Assembly: GCA_025331445.1 (NCBI GenBank)
Contig: JAIWNE010000154.1
Location: 1 to 64,000 of the forward strand
DNA from: Blakeslea trispora
Taxonomy: Eukaryota > Mucoromycota > Mucoromycetes > Mucorales > Choanephoraceae
DNA: 64,000 nt
Direction: 5' to 3'
Shown here in pieces: positions 37,289 to 48,547 of this stretch. Both the position numbers and the translations under genes were made by a program. Within the stretch, counting starts at the first letter, position 1; every line of letters begins with the position of its first letter. The notes below the pieces were generated by a model. That model worked only from the letters and a program-made list of their open reading frames with translations, did no database searches and had not been told where the DNA came from.

Positions 37289-37334
37289 TGCGGTTAACTT
37301 GCCTGTTACGCACGTTCCAGGCAAGTTATCCGCA
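37289..37334. repeat. Subterminal hairpin of element A2
   Basis: The arms 37289-37305 (TGCGGTTAACTTGCCTG) and 37318-37334 are inverted copies with one mismatch. In A1 the right arm has been replaced (GCATGACGTGCG), so only A2 retains the full hairpin. Confidence 0.8.
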
Positions 37335-40174
37335 CGGCGCACGCCGTCATGTGTTTTCGCATTGGGACGACAAAGCGGAACACTGTCATGTGTCAACGCA
37401 TTGGAAGACAGGGCGGAGCAACGTCTTGTGTTTTCGCATCAGAATTTGAGTGAACCTCTTTGTCTTTCGCTTCCATTAAAGAGACCTGATTGGATTGTTT
37501 ATTCATGACATCCTCATTCAATTCGCTTCTTTATCAAAATATACAATCATTAATTCGTTTTAATTGGCTTCATACTTGGTATCTTTATTGAATGTATGCA
37601 TTTAATTGGACAAAATGGACTTCTTTACGTCAATACACTTCTTTATAATTGGGTTATATAGGTCAGATATAGAGGATTATAGGTCTAAAAATAGTGCTTT
37701 TTATTATAAAAAATGGTATACATTGGCTGAAAATAATGGCTTATACAGGGGGAAATATTAGGGGTTCTATAGGAATCCAGGCAGAATGAATAGGTAGAAA
37801 TCCAACCAAAACGGTAGGCAAAATGATGGGCAAAATGATAGGCAAAATACGGCCAAAAAGCAGGCGAAAGAGCAAAATCAGTTATCACGAAATGTCAGAA
37901 AAACCTTAGCAAAATGACTATTAAAATGCTAAAACAGTTAGTTATAAAGCCAGCAGAAAATATTGTCATTTACTTACTTTAAAAGTCTCAAACAGCCATC
38001 CGAAAAGTAAAGGGTGATGCGCTAAAGCGATAGAAGCTCAACAACAGAAAAGAAACTATAAAAACTGAATAAGTTAAACCGAGATATGATGATTTATTTA
38101 TTTGCTTACAAACTAAAGCATCATAGCACCTCAGGTTATAGCCAGATATAATTACGAGTGCCTAAGGCAGCTAAATAAAACAGTTAGAGAGGTCTTGAAT
38201 TATATTCGATGGCTTTACTTACTTTTATACCAAGTTTCTCAAGAAAAGACAAAACTACGTGACTAATCCTAAGAAAAAAAAAAGATGGTAAGTAAACAGC
38301 AATATACTTGTTTGTCAAATTGTACCTTAAATTATGTATCAGTCTTCATAAGCTCTAAAGATAACAGGCCTACATGGAGAATAGTATTCAATAAACTGTT
38401 GCTTGGGTATGGGAAAGTACTTACATGTTTTATTTCAGAATGTAAAAAAAAGTAAAAGAAATGGAAGAGAAAAGAATAAAAAAAAAAGGAAAAAGTATGT
38501 CTAAATAAAATGACATATTGACAAATTTCTATTTTCGTGATAAAAAATGAATCGAAAACAAAAAAAGATCTGTAAAATACGATCCGTAGAAAATTAGATG
38601 GACAGAGACTGAAGATAGATGATTTTTCTCTCTCATCAGTAACACAAAGAATAACTGTTAACATTGTACTTTACATGAGATTTTGCTAATTAGCTTAGTA
38701 GTGTCGATATGCATAGGCCATGTAATTCAACTTAACAGTTATTCGGGATGGTTTACTTAGATTGCCATGGCAAGCCATTTAAAATACATTAAATGAGCCC
38801 TTTTTTTTTAAAAAAAAAGTTTTTCTGAGGTATTTTTTTTCCCAGACAGTTTTTTCTTTTTCCTTCTATTTTATTTTTTTTTATTACTAAATGAACTTCT
38901 ACTCACTACTCGTATATTTCTGACCAAGTTGATGAGCCTCAACAAACTCCCGTCATCACAACAAAGCAACGCGATGCAAGTGCGCAATCAACAATCTTAC
39001 AAGAGTTTAGAAGTTTAGAGCAAAAAACACGTAAACAAAACTAGAATGACTTTGACTACGTATATAAAAAAAAAGAGCTATCGCCAGCAAACGTGTAAGA
39101 TCCTCTCATTTCAGCATCACTGTTTTTCTACACCCAAGTTTTAGTTATTGTCAGTACACAGTTATTGAAATCTACTGTTGAACGCTTTATTACTCATCAG
39201 GTAAGAGGTAAGCAATACTTTCGGCTTAGAATATAAACGGTTCTTTGTTGGAATGGACTGCATCACAAACTACGACCTTGGATATTTGGTTGAAGAATTG
39301 TATTTAAACAATAAAAAAAGACGACATCCTTCCTATCAAGTTATTACTTTATTTTTATTTGCGGTTATGTTATTCTGGGATGGTATGGATAGAAACGTGT
39401 GTGATAATGACTTTGGCCTTACTTTATTTATAAATCATGAAAGGGATTAGCGTCTTTGTATTGCATTTTAAAGATAAACCTCTGATATGAGTAGCTTTAA
39501 CAAGATCTAGTATAAGGATTAAATTATGTTTGTATGTTGTCTACGGCTTCATTTTGACAACTTTTGGCTTTTCAAACTACTTTTTTAAGCAATTGTTTAA
39601 GTGTTTTTAAGTGTATCTTTTCTTTTTTAAACAACTTTTTTTTTATGTATTTTTTCAAGTATCTTATTTTTTTGGAGTGTCTTTTTTTTGAGTGTCTAAT
39701 TTTTTAGTGCTTTAAGTTTTTTATTTCCCATTTTTAAATGATTTTCCCAATTATTTTGTGAGCCTCATTCTCAATTTATAAATTTCTCGTTTCCGAAAGT
39801 ATTTTCCAATTTTTTAAACAGTGATTTTTTAGGTCTTTGTATTTTTTGAAGAAAAAATGACAAGACATTTCAAACTCCTCAGCATTAAGAAAATCAAGTT
39901 GCTTCAAAATCCTAAGCAAAGAAAAAATCACTGCCAAAAAATTTAAAGAGCGAAATTTATATAAGCAGTGAAATGATAAAAGAAATGTAAACGGTAATAA
40001 CTTTATGAAAATACATCCAATTCTAAATCTGTAAAAAGTTTTGGAAGCCTAGAAGATTCATCTAAATTTCTGCCAAAAAAACAGCAACTTTTATAATCAA
40101 AATCAAAAGTTGAAAAAATAGGCCCATGTTAGCCGCACGTGTCCGACGTGCGTCCGACACGGGTTAGGTGTAAT

Positions 40175-40390
40175 CACTACAGAAAAAAAACATGAGTTAC
40201 ACGCAGGAATAGGGTATATCCTGCGTATAACTCATAAATTTAACTAATGTTCAAAATAACATGTATAGCTCACCTCATGAGTTATAGGCCTTAACCTGGG
40301 TATAACTCATGTTTTTAAGCAGGCAAATTTCATTAGTTATAGCCTGTATGTACCATATAACTCATGTTTTCTTTCATTAGTTACAGTGCA
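40175..40390. repeat. Left subterminal repeats of element B
   Basis: About seven copies of ATGAGTTA(T/C) or the variant ATTAGTTA(T/C) occur in alternating orientation within 215 bp. A hairpin ACGCAGGA / TCCTGCGT (40201-40226) carries GGGTAT in its loop, and a second GGGTAT occurs near 40298. They are likely transposase-binding sites by analogy with known CACTA elements. Confidence 0.8.
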
Positions 40391-41617
40391 ATCCTTTCAT
40401 CTTATTTGCTCTTTTGGTTAAAGTATGCTTCATGTCATTGGCTTAAAGAGACCTTCTGTATTTCTTTCGGTCTTTAAACTGTCTAACTCCCATAGGCTCT
40501 CTCATGTTACATTTTTACACAAACATTTCAAATACACTCCTTTGCTATTTGACCTTGGTTTAAAGATGTATGCTTTATTTGGTACTCATTGCTTTTCTTT
40601 ATTGGCTAATATGCCTTTTATTATCACTCATTTACCACTCGGTTAAAATATAATACGGAAAACGTCATTTAAATTCTTTTATATTATTGGTTTATTTAAT
40701 AAAAAAATTGTTTATACGATCGATCCATTGGATCTTGATTCGTACATCATTGGCTAATCTAATGCTGTATATACTGGGTCCCCCATACCCTTCTTTACCT
40801 TTTTACCCAACCATAGCTGTGGTAGTCTTTAAATACATCGTTTTGACCGTATTTTTCTTGTCATTCATTCAGAATAGAGTAGAATCCATCTAGATCTCTT
40901 CTTGTAACCAATAAACAATAAATAAAAAGCAGAGATAAACTATAACAATAAAGAAATAGTCATTAGAAACAATCAAGAAAATGAGCAATAAGTAAGTTAA
41001 ATACCTTTTGATAGCTATGGTCACTAGCCTTCGCATTAGGAATAGAGGATAGAGCGTCTATAGGATAAATCCAAGTTAATATCAGTAAAGAAATAAACAT
41101 TTGTAGACTTTTTTCTTACTTACAGTATTACAGATAATGGACCTCTTTAGCCCTTTAGACACATCTTTAGGATAGAGTAAGTAGCCATCGATTACTACGG
41201 AAGGCATTGTTAGATTTGGTTTAAAAAAAAGATGATCAATCACTTGCCACTTCTTACTAAACATAGTACCAACTAAAACCAGTTACTTGTCTTGCAATAC
41301 TATACATTGATTCATATTAATAAATATCTTTCTTTTTTTAATAAGGAGATACATACCATGAACCACTCGGAGAAGTTTTAAGAAAGCAAAAAGAAACAAA
41401 AGAAAGAGAAAAAGAGATTGAAAAAATTTTAATTGGTTTTTAGCTATCTGATATTTCATCCTGATCTATTCGGCGCTCAAGCCAAGTTTTATTTAGATTC
41501 CGAATGTGTCAAAATACTTTAGATCGTAACATCTAATGCTATAAGTATAAAAGGCTCGGTAACTGACAGCTTTATTGATCTTTTCTGCTTTTTATTACTA
41601 ATTACAAAAGTACCAGC
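40391..41617. other. Element B left internal spacer, no gene
   Basis: AT-rich DNA with no supportable gene. The last 200 bp should hold the promoter of the gene starting at 41618. A TATAAAAGG sequence lies at about 41545-41553, about 65 bp upstream of the start codon, which is a plausible TATA element. Confidence 0.45.
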
Positions 41618-42775
41618 ATGTTCCACACCACTACTACCAACAACAACAACTCCAACGCCAACAATAACAGAGCCATTCCATCTGTTGGAACCAGCTCTCG
41701 TCGTGTTATTCCCACCCCTCGCTCCAACAACTCGGCAATAGAGCGTAAATTGGATGAAGTAGTGCAAGAACTAGATACTACAAAGAAATCTTTGGAATTG
41801 TACCTGACAAAGTTCGACCACTTGTCTGCAGACCATGAGGAGCTCAAGGCTAAATTCAACAACAAGCCTGCTGCAGACAAGAAACATGGCTTTCCTGGGT
41901 CAAAAATTGAGCTCAAGCAAATACGTGTTAGTATCAATACCTGTTGATTTAAGGAAATCATCTTCTAATACCCATTCTAGTCAATCATTTTAGATGAACA
42001 GGAAAAACAGTTGGGGATTGCTGGTTGGAATCTCGGTGAAAAACTAATCAATGGTCCCAACAATGGTCCCAATGTAAATCACATCATTGGAAATACCTTG
42101 AACTCGCACTCCTACATCTATGCTACCTCTCATTACCTGTGGCCTAGAGACATGGCAAAGAGGTACATCAAAGAAGTACTCACTCAACAGTACAACCAGC
42201 AAAGAACTACTATGAGAAAGGCAGGATTGAGCGCAACCGAACAGGAACGTTTGAAGAAAAGAACAAAGTACAACACTCGTAAGACATATGTAAGTTCAAC
42301 TTGTGTCAAGTGAATTTGTAAAACTCTCTTACTTAACAATGCATTTGCTTTTTTAACTAAGCTCTCGGACAGAAGAAGAGAGACGTACGAGAGTCACCAA
42401 AACGAACTGAACGGTATCTTTGGTTCTCATGAAGAATGTCTGCAAGTGTTGATCAGTGAGATGATTTCCGATCAGGAAGATGAATACAATGAGGAAGGCA
42501 GGCAACTTAGGGCCAGAGAAGTTCCTCACTATAGAAAGCAAAGAGTAAGTTAAGATATGAAAGTAAAAAAGAGAACACTATTTACCAACGCCTTCAACTA
42601 GTGCACTGATTTTTTTGACAAGCTTGATGAACTTCGTCTTGCCGACAATCGCAAGCGAAACAACAGCTTTGAAACAACAGAACTGGGATCTCGAGTAGTG
42701 AAGACAATCAGCAACAGAAACACAAGAAACATAGTGCATCTACCCGCTTGGGCTGTTGATCACGAACTTTTGTAG
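41618..42775 (+). CDS. Unrecognised four-exon protein of element B, 319 aa
   Basis: Exons 41618-41924, 41994-42289, 42362-42544 and 42602-42775 join through three GT-AG introns (69, 72 and 57 bp) into a clean 320-codon frame. The start is the ATG at 41618, after a TATA-like box. The product has an N-terminal Thr/Asn-rich low-complexity stretch (residues 1-20) and a coiled coil (about 42-80). A central region follows with WPRDMAKRYIKEVL and a basic KKRTKYNTRKTY block, then a Glu/Arg-rich stretch. The tail ends LPAWAVDHELL. I recognise no family. Its place inside a CACTA-type element suggests a TnpA-like accessory DNA-binding protein, but that is inference. It is convergent with the next gene: the stops are 68 bp apart, with AATAAA at about 42799. 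Confidence 0.75.
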
Positions 42776-42843
42776 TCTTTTTTTTTTGTTAAAACTAGAA
42801 TAAATGCATAAAAAATATAAAAAAAAAGTGTGTATTGTTTATT

Positions 42844-43524
42844 CTAAAAGAACATTCTTGTCAACGGAAGAGCAATAAAAACCCCATCGATTTCAGTTGT
42901 ACAAATACTTATGGGTACATACAATTTATGCACAGGTAGAATACTGTACGAGCTTTTTTGCTCATATTCCCTACGAAAAGGACGATTCGTCTCGCTTGTT
43001 CCTGTTGAAAAGTTTTCGACACCAATGCAAGGGTTCTTGTACCAGCTAACGAACGCAAAGCAATGCTTGGTCAAGAAGCTCTCGCCGTTTTCATGATATA
43101 CAGTTTTATGAAAAAAAAAGTACTCTACGGTTCCTGCACGCAGATGTTCTTCACCTTGGGTATCCAATACCCTCTCCAAATCATCACTCTCATATGCGTC
43201 AGGACGAAATGCATAAATCTGAGCTGCATTGTTTCGGCCTGTCAGACATGATCCGTACACATATCCGAGCACCTTGATTTTTTTGAGTTTCTGCACCTCG
43301 TTAGGTATTTCAAGAGGTGTCTCGTATTTTCTTTCATAGTATGCTTTTAAGCACTCAAAATCCTCTTGACTGAGTCTGTTGGATGCTCTTTTAGCAAAAG
43401 AAACCAACACATGGCCATCCTCTTGCAATTGTTCATGACCCATAGGATCACCATTTTTCTCAGAGAACTTGAAAATAGTCTCTCTGTGGACGGAGCTGTC
43501 TGATCCAAAAGGTACGAGTTCCAT
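42844..43524 (-). CDS. Stand-alone transposase C-terminal-domain protein, 226 aa
   Basis: One open frame from the ATG at 43524. The middle (about residues 60-190) has the pattern YYERKY...KLKKIKVLGYVYGS...YAF, followed by an aromatic-rich block (EYFFFH, AFVSWYKN) and an ending VPISICTTEIDGVFIALPLTRMF. From memory of the family this resembles the C-terminal domain normally fused to large CACTA/Plavaka-type transposases of Mucoromycota. Here it is its own gene, 313 bp downstream of and on the same strand as the transposase at 43838-46943. It might act in trans with that transposase, for example in DNA binding or dimerisation. Alternatively it is a fragment left by gene splitting. The first in-frame ATG is used as start. 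Confidence 0.65.
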   Translation of the reverse strand: MELVPFGSDSSVHRETIFKFSEKNGDPMGHEQLQEDGHVLVSFAKRASNRLSQEDFECLKAYYERKYETPLEIPNEVQKLKKIKVLGYVYGSCLTGRNNAAQIYAFRPDAYESDDLERVLDTQGEEHLRAGTVEYFFFHKTVYHENGESFLTKHCFAFVSWYKNPCIGVENFSTGTSETNRPFRREYEQKSSYSILPVHKLYVPISICTTEIDGVFIALPLTRMFF

Positions 43525-43837
43525 ACCGTTGGCTGTGAGTTGTTCGGATTCTTAGTACATGGTTAAGTGTTAAGACGATTTAAAAAAGAGAGAGTAAAAT
43601 TTAAGAAATTATTATGAGGTGCATGAATTACACTCCTAGCGAGATTTCATCCAAATATGGTATAAAAGTGTACAAAAATCCGAATAACGTACTTCAATTG
43701 GCTAAAAAAAAGAAACCTTGTGTAATTCGAGTTTAGACGGCGTTTAAGGACGGGGGGAGCTTTAAAATGCACAGAAAACAAATTTTATTGGTTGGGGTAT
43801 AGTTGGGTTTTAAATGACTTGTGAAAAAAAAAAATAA

Positions 43838-46800
43838 TTAAAGTGCATTAAAATAATTATGCTGATAATGTAAAATTATCAGCCAAAAGGAAGCAAATTT
43901 TGAACTATTGATAACAATAGTGTTGCCAATAAAGGGATTGGTATCAAATACATGTATGGTATGGTCTATATTACATTCCACTGCTTGACCAGGGCAGGGC
44001 TGCAAGAGGGTATTACTGTCACAATCAAGAAGGAGATTAGGGTATAAATGGGATCTGAAGGTATACTGATTGACGTCTTCAGACATACGCAAAGGAACCA
44101 GCCTTTTTGTATCATTGCTATATGAATCAACAATGCCCAGACAGTTCTTGCGGTACAAGTGACCATGTAGGGTATAAGAAATGGTATATAGGCCGACTTG
44201 ACCGGGTTTAGGAGACAACAGGGTATCATGGGTATCAAACTCTCGAAGAGCACCAAAGAAAAGCTGTCTCTCCCTAGGATGATCAACAAAATAGGAAGAG
44301 ACAGTTGGACCAGCCACAGTTCTATAGTCTTGGTTTTTGGGTATAAATGAACCGCCTCCGACGAGGTGTTGAAGCATAAAATGCTTTGCAAACTTAACAG
44401 CAACGTCTCTTGACGGATTTTGGCGGTTGGTATAAGTGATGCGTTCGCGAATGAATTTATTGAACTGCTCACTACGCTCTGTGTGGCAGTTCAACAGGGA
44501 TCCAAAGCGCTTGACATCATCGACGATATGGTTAAGCAGATGTACTTTTAGGGTATGCGAGTAGGGGGACTTGTCAAAAGAGGGTATATTCAGAAAATTA
44601 GAGAGGTCAAAGCGGTATACACTTTCCAAAGTTTCAGCGACTGTTTGTTGTAAAAGGGGTGTATAGTCACTGAAACGATGGTTGTGCTTTTCGTGGTATA
44701 AGAGTGAGCAGAGTCTTCCAACCTTGACAAAGCAGTCTATGATGGGTATAAGGTTGGTGTCATCAGGGGTATTAAAGGTCTTGCGCATGACAACGGGTAT
44801 AATCTGAGCAAGCAGTTTGAAATCTCTGCCAACAAAGGAGCCACAGTGCCTCATCTGAAGAGTGAAATTTCTGGAGAAGGAAATTCCATTCTTCTTATAG
44901 TCCTGCAGCCCCTTTTGAAGGCGTTCTTTCTGTCGGGTATTGAGTAGAGGTTCTTTTTGAAGATGCTTGACCAGATATGACACAAGACCAAGAGGAAGGG
45001 TATGAAGGAGTTCTATGGGGGTATCGAGAGCAGGATCAAAGGATTTTAAAGCTAAAAGAGCCTTTGATCCGCTTACATGCTTGAATCCTAATTTTCTGAA
45101 TGGGGTATCTTCTTGGTTCCGGAATAAGGGGTATCCATCAGCAAAAGCCATAAAATCTGATTTGGTGCGGAAGTGGGTATCTTGGTATTGGCATATATAT
45201 GTTGGCTTTTGGAAATCTTCTAAGTTTGGGGTATAGGTGGGGTTGCGCTTCAGGGTATTTGGGTTTTTCCCCTTCTGCTGTAAGCACTTACGACAAAAGT
45301 AAGTGGCCGAGTGGCCCATAAGATTGGACAACTCAGCATGTCTTAGGTTATCTGCTGCGATAAAGCAAAGCGGAGACACTACCAAGACATCTTCCCCATA
45401 GATAGAGGAATATGCTACAAAACCTCTTTCCACATATACAAGATCTTCCACCAGGGAAGGTAGCATATCTACAACAGAGAGCTTCTTGTTCGACGTCAAG
45501 ATAAAGTGCATGTTTTCTCTCTTATTTCTTTCGGATATAGGCAAAGTAGCAGGGACCATCTGTACACTGTCGAATTTGTTATACTGCTTTGATGTGTTGC
45601 CAGATGTTTCGTCGGTATAGAGGATATAGGGTATAATCTGGACTTTCATGAACTGTTGTTCACCATTGGGACGTCGGACCAGCCTAGCATAGGAGACGCC
45701 CTCGATGGTTTTTGGGGTTATAAGGTCTTTAAATAAGCCTGAGGGTATAGGAAGGTATGAGTTTTGGGTATATATACAGGTATTAAATATGTTGAGAAGG
45801 GGAATATGTGTCGAAGAAAGTATGTACAAATGTTGAAGGGGTATGTCAAAGGGGCTGGTTATAATTACAAACGGGTATTGAGGGGAATTAGGTGGTATGA
45901 CACTTCCTGACACAAGCTGATAGCATTTTGCCATCATGACTTGAGAGGAAGTGTAGAAGCGGGATATAATGAAGTGGTTGTTTTGGTATAATACATGATC
46001 ACCCACAAAAAAATCTTGTTTACGAGAGCCATCCTCACTGGTATATTGAACGTATGGGGCTTGGAATAGAGGATGGTCTCGCCACTTCCCTGCCTGGTAT
46101 AAGAGCATGCCTTCATTGGGGGTATAATCGGGAAGTCTGGATAGTTGATCGGATTTAGAAGGATTGGCCATCAAATGCTTGATATATTCAGAAGGCTTGT
46201 TCATATAAAATTTGGCCTTCTGGTTGGTATTGGCATTTGTGGCCTCATGCTCTGTGGTATTGAAAATGGGTATATTGCTTCTGACACTCTTTGCAAAATC
46301 AATGATTTGGTTGTCGGAAGGCAGACTGAATTCGTTGTCGCTTGTGAGATTGACAATCTGCCTAACGAAACTCATGATTTTTTTGATATCATGCTCAGAG
46401 TACATGCTGTCAGAAGCGTTGAAAAAGGCATGGCAGAGAAAGTGTTGTGGGCTTTCGAAAGGGTATGAGGGATGTTGTATGTTGGGTATATATTCATCGG
46501 ATGACATAGGGTATTCATCGAGAGGTTCTTGGGTATCTAAAGTAAGAAACATCATTGAACTCAAGTTAATTATGACAGACACATTTAGTAAACATCGCTC
46601 AATATTTACAGGTATCATCGTTGTCTTCTATGTCTTCTTCGTCAGCGTCTTCATCTTCTTCATCTTCGTCCCAGTCATGATCATCAATAGCAACATCGCT
46701 ACCTCCCATTTGGCTGTGTTGCTCGGGTATATCCTGCTGATCAACATCCGTTGTTAAATCCACAACTGGATGTTGTGTGTGCACATGTTTGGCATAATTT

Positions 46801-46943
46801 GAGCGCTCGTTGGTCTGATAATCACAGAACTGACAACGATACATTGACTCGGTAGAAAAGTCAATTACGCCTGTATTTGGAAGAGAAGACTGAACAATGC
46901 GGCGTCTTTTGGGTGTATTCTGTTGTTGTTGGTTATAGCTCAT
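43838..46943 (-). CDS. Plavaka-type transposase with N-terminal C2H2 zinc finger, 1010 aa
   Basis: Exon 1 (46610-46943) and exon 2 (43838-46536) join through a 73-bp GT-AG intron into a clean frame of 1011 codons. Residues about 36-58 form a classical C2H2 finger (CQFC...H...H), followed by a strongly acidic stretch (DEDEEDEDADEED). The catalytic part has YILYTDETSGNTSK, like the YSDATQL block of Plavaka transposases, then SPLCFIAADNLRHAELSNL and a zinc ribbon CRKC. The C-terminal part contains VHLLNHIVDDVKRFGSLLNC. No stop or frameshift was seen, so it may be active. It would cut and insert element ends in the nucleus. The gene is densely sprinkled with the hexamer GGGTAT (coding strand ATACCC). 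The usual C-terminal domain is absent and may be supplied by the neighbour at 42844-43524. Confidence 0.85.
44008..46730 (+). repeat. Dispersed GGGTAT hexamers inside the transposase gene
   Basis: I count 31 plus-strand GGGTAT between 44008 and 46730, on average one per 88 bp, where less than one would be expected by chance. The complement ATACCC is rare on the same strand. Individual copies fall in different codon phases (I-P as ATA CCC, D-T as GAT ACC C, Y-P as A TAC CC), so a repeated peptide does not explain them. Single copies also occur near 43158 and 43793 and in the left subterminal region. Confidence 0.85.
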
Positions 46944-47447
46944 TTTTTTTGAAAGTATTTAATTGAGAGGAAAAAGGGTGTAATTGAATTAAGACAATAA
47001 AAAAATCTTAAGACAATTTTTTTAAAAATTTTGCTTTTTCTTTTATTTTTAGTTCTTTTGGTATAATATCTTTGACTCTATAATCTCTCAGCACAACAAA
47101 CTCATAGCAGACCAAGCTCTGTATAGTAAGCGTAAGGCTCGTTCCACTCTACTGCAATAAACAACAGATCGCTAACTTTACTTTTTCAAGTTTGCTCTAG
47201 TAATGTTGATGTCAAGATATGCTGGTAAGTTTGGTTTTTATTACAAAACTATATCACTCACTAACACAACTTAATAACATAGATTGATATGTGTGTTATC
47301 TCGCCTATGGTCTTGATGTAAGTAATACTTTGAATAGAAAAGTTCCATTATTCACACTTTCTTTTAAGTAGATTGCTCTGAACTTTTTGTGATCTCTCTG
47401 CCACTTTGAAGGACAATTAGCAGCTCATAGATACCAGATTGTCGCTA
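46944..47447. other. Transposase 5' flank, no gene
   Basis: AT-rich sequence upstream of the minus-strand transposase start at 46943, presumably its promoter. No coding region is supported. Confidence 0.4.
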
Positions 47448-47615
47448 GGTATTGGAAGGCTACCATTGGGAAGTAGATACTAGACTAGGAAGGGTCGCTC
47501 TAAGATACGAAGTAGATGGGTTATGGCTACAAGAGCCTGCAGCCTGCCTGCGTAGTATCTGGGGGCAATCCTTCCTACCCTAGTATTTATTTCCCAATAG
47601 CAGCCGTCCGATACC
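47448..47615. repeat. Imperfect foldback (MITE-like)
   Basis: Arms of about 62 bp (47448-47509 and 47554-47615) are inverted copies at about 75% identity by eye, with a 44-bp centre. They begin GGTAT(T/C)GGA and share CTATTGGGAA-like and TACTAG blocks. A decayed miniature element is one explanation. It lies 142 bp before the gypsy insertion. Confidence 0.65.
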
Positions 47616-47756
47616 TGGTGGCAGCTAAATTTTATTTCAAATTTTTAATCCAATAAAAAATCATATTTTTAATGTAACCATTCAATTCTAAATGAAGTAT
47701 CTAGTCCCCCATCACCCCCATTGAGTCTAATCCATATTAGGCCTATTTCAACCCAT

Positions 47757-48499
47757 TGTAACGCCCACCTCTTTTCACTCCGCTTCTTTCTCTCTGTGAC
47801 TTTTCTTTTTCGAATATATATATCTCTAACAATTGCAACGTAAAATAAAGAACTAACCTTTACCTTCATCATATATCTAAAACTAAAAAGGGGTCATAGT
47901 ACCTAATTGTTCTACTTTACTTTATCTTTTTCATTTTAACTTTACCTTTCCCTATTTCTTTTTCTTTAACCTCATCACTTGTGAGAACATATTCCACTAC
48001 GGATAAGAATCTTACACGTGAACCCTTTCATTAAGTGACATAAATTTTGACAAGAATCTTCTTATACCGGAAGAACATATTCAAATAAAGTCCATAGTCC
48101 TCAATTATACGGATCCAATACAAGGAACATATTAATTGAAGGCATCCATAAGAAAGTGATTATTGAACGAATTCTTGTAAAAGATATAAAATCAATTCTA
48201 TACTTCTCTTCTACATTAAAATATCATAAATCCTCGTCTGAAGGAACGAAGCTTATTTTAATTATAAATTTGACTCATCTTTTTGTTTTGCAACCATAAC
48301 AATACTCTGTTTAAGAGAAATAGTTATATTCAGAACACATAAATCATAAGCATCTAATTGAACACCTTCTCTTCAGAGATAAGAATCAATTACTTGACAA
48401 AAGTCTTTTAAACCACTTCATTCCATTCATATTTTTGGTTCGCTACCTAATAGCGTGGTGCTCATTTCAAACTCATTTCAAACCCAAGCGGAAGCTACA
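47757..48499 (+). repeat. 5' LTR
   Basis: 743 bp, starting TGTAACGCCC and ending GAAGCTACA. A CGAATATATATATC stretch near 47815 could be a TATA region. No difference from the 3' LTR was noticed. Confidence 0.95.
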
Positions 48500-48501
48500 T
48501 T

Positions 48502-48519
48502 TGGTGCTCATTACAGGGG
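48502..48519 (+). promoter_or_regulatory. Candidate primer binding site
   Basis: TGGTGCTCATTACAGGGG begins 2 bp after the LTR, as expected for pairing with a tRNA 3' end (CCA). The cognate tRNA was not identified. The core GGTGCTCATT also occurs as a direct copy at about 48457 within the LTR. Confidence 0.55.
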
Positions 48520-48547
48520 GCTCTATAATACAAACTACTTAAAGATA

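Noticed and set aside
48456..48515. Self-priming of reverse transcription via the repeated GGTGCTCATT
   Set aside because: The two copies are direct, not complementary, so they cannot pair; a tRNA primer is the ordinary explanation.
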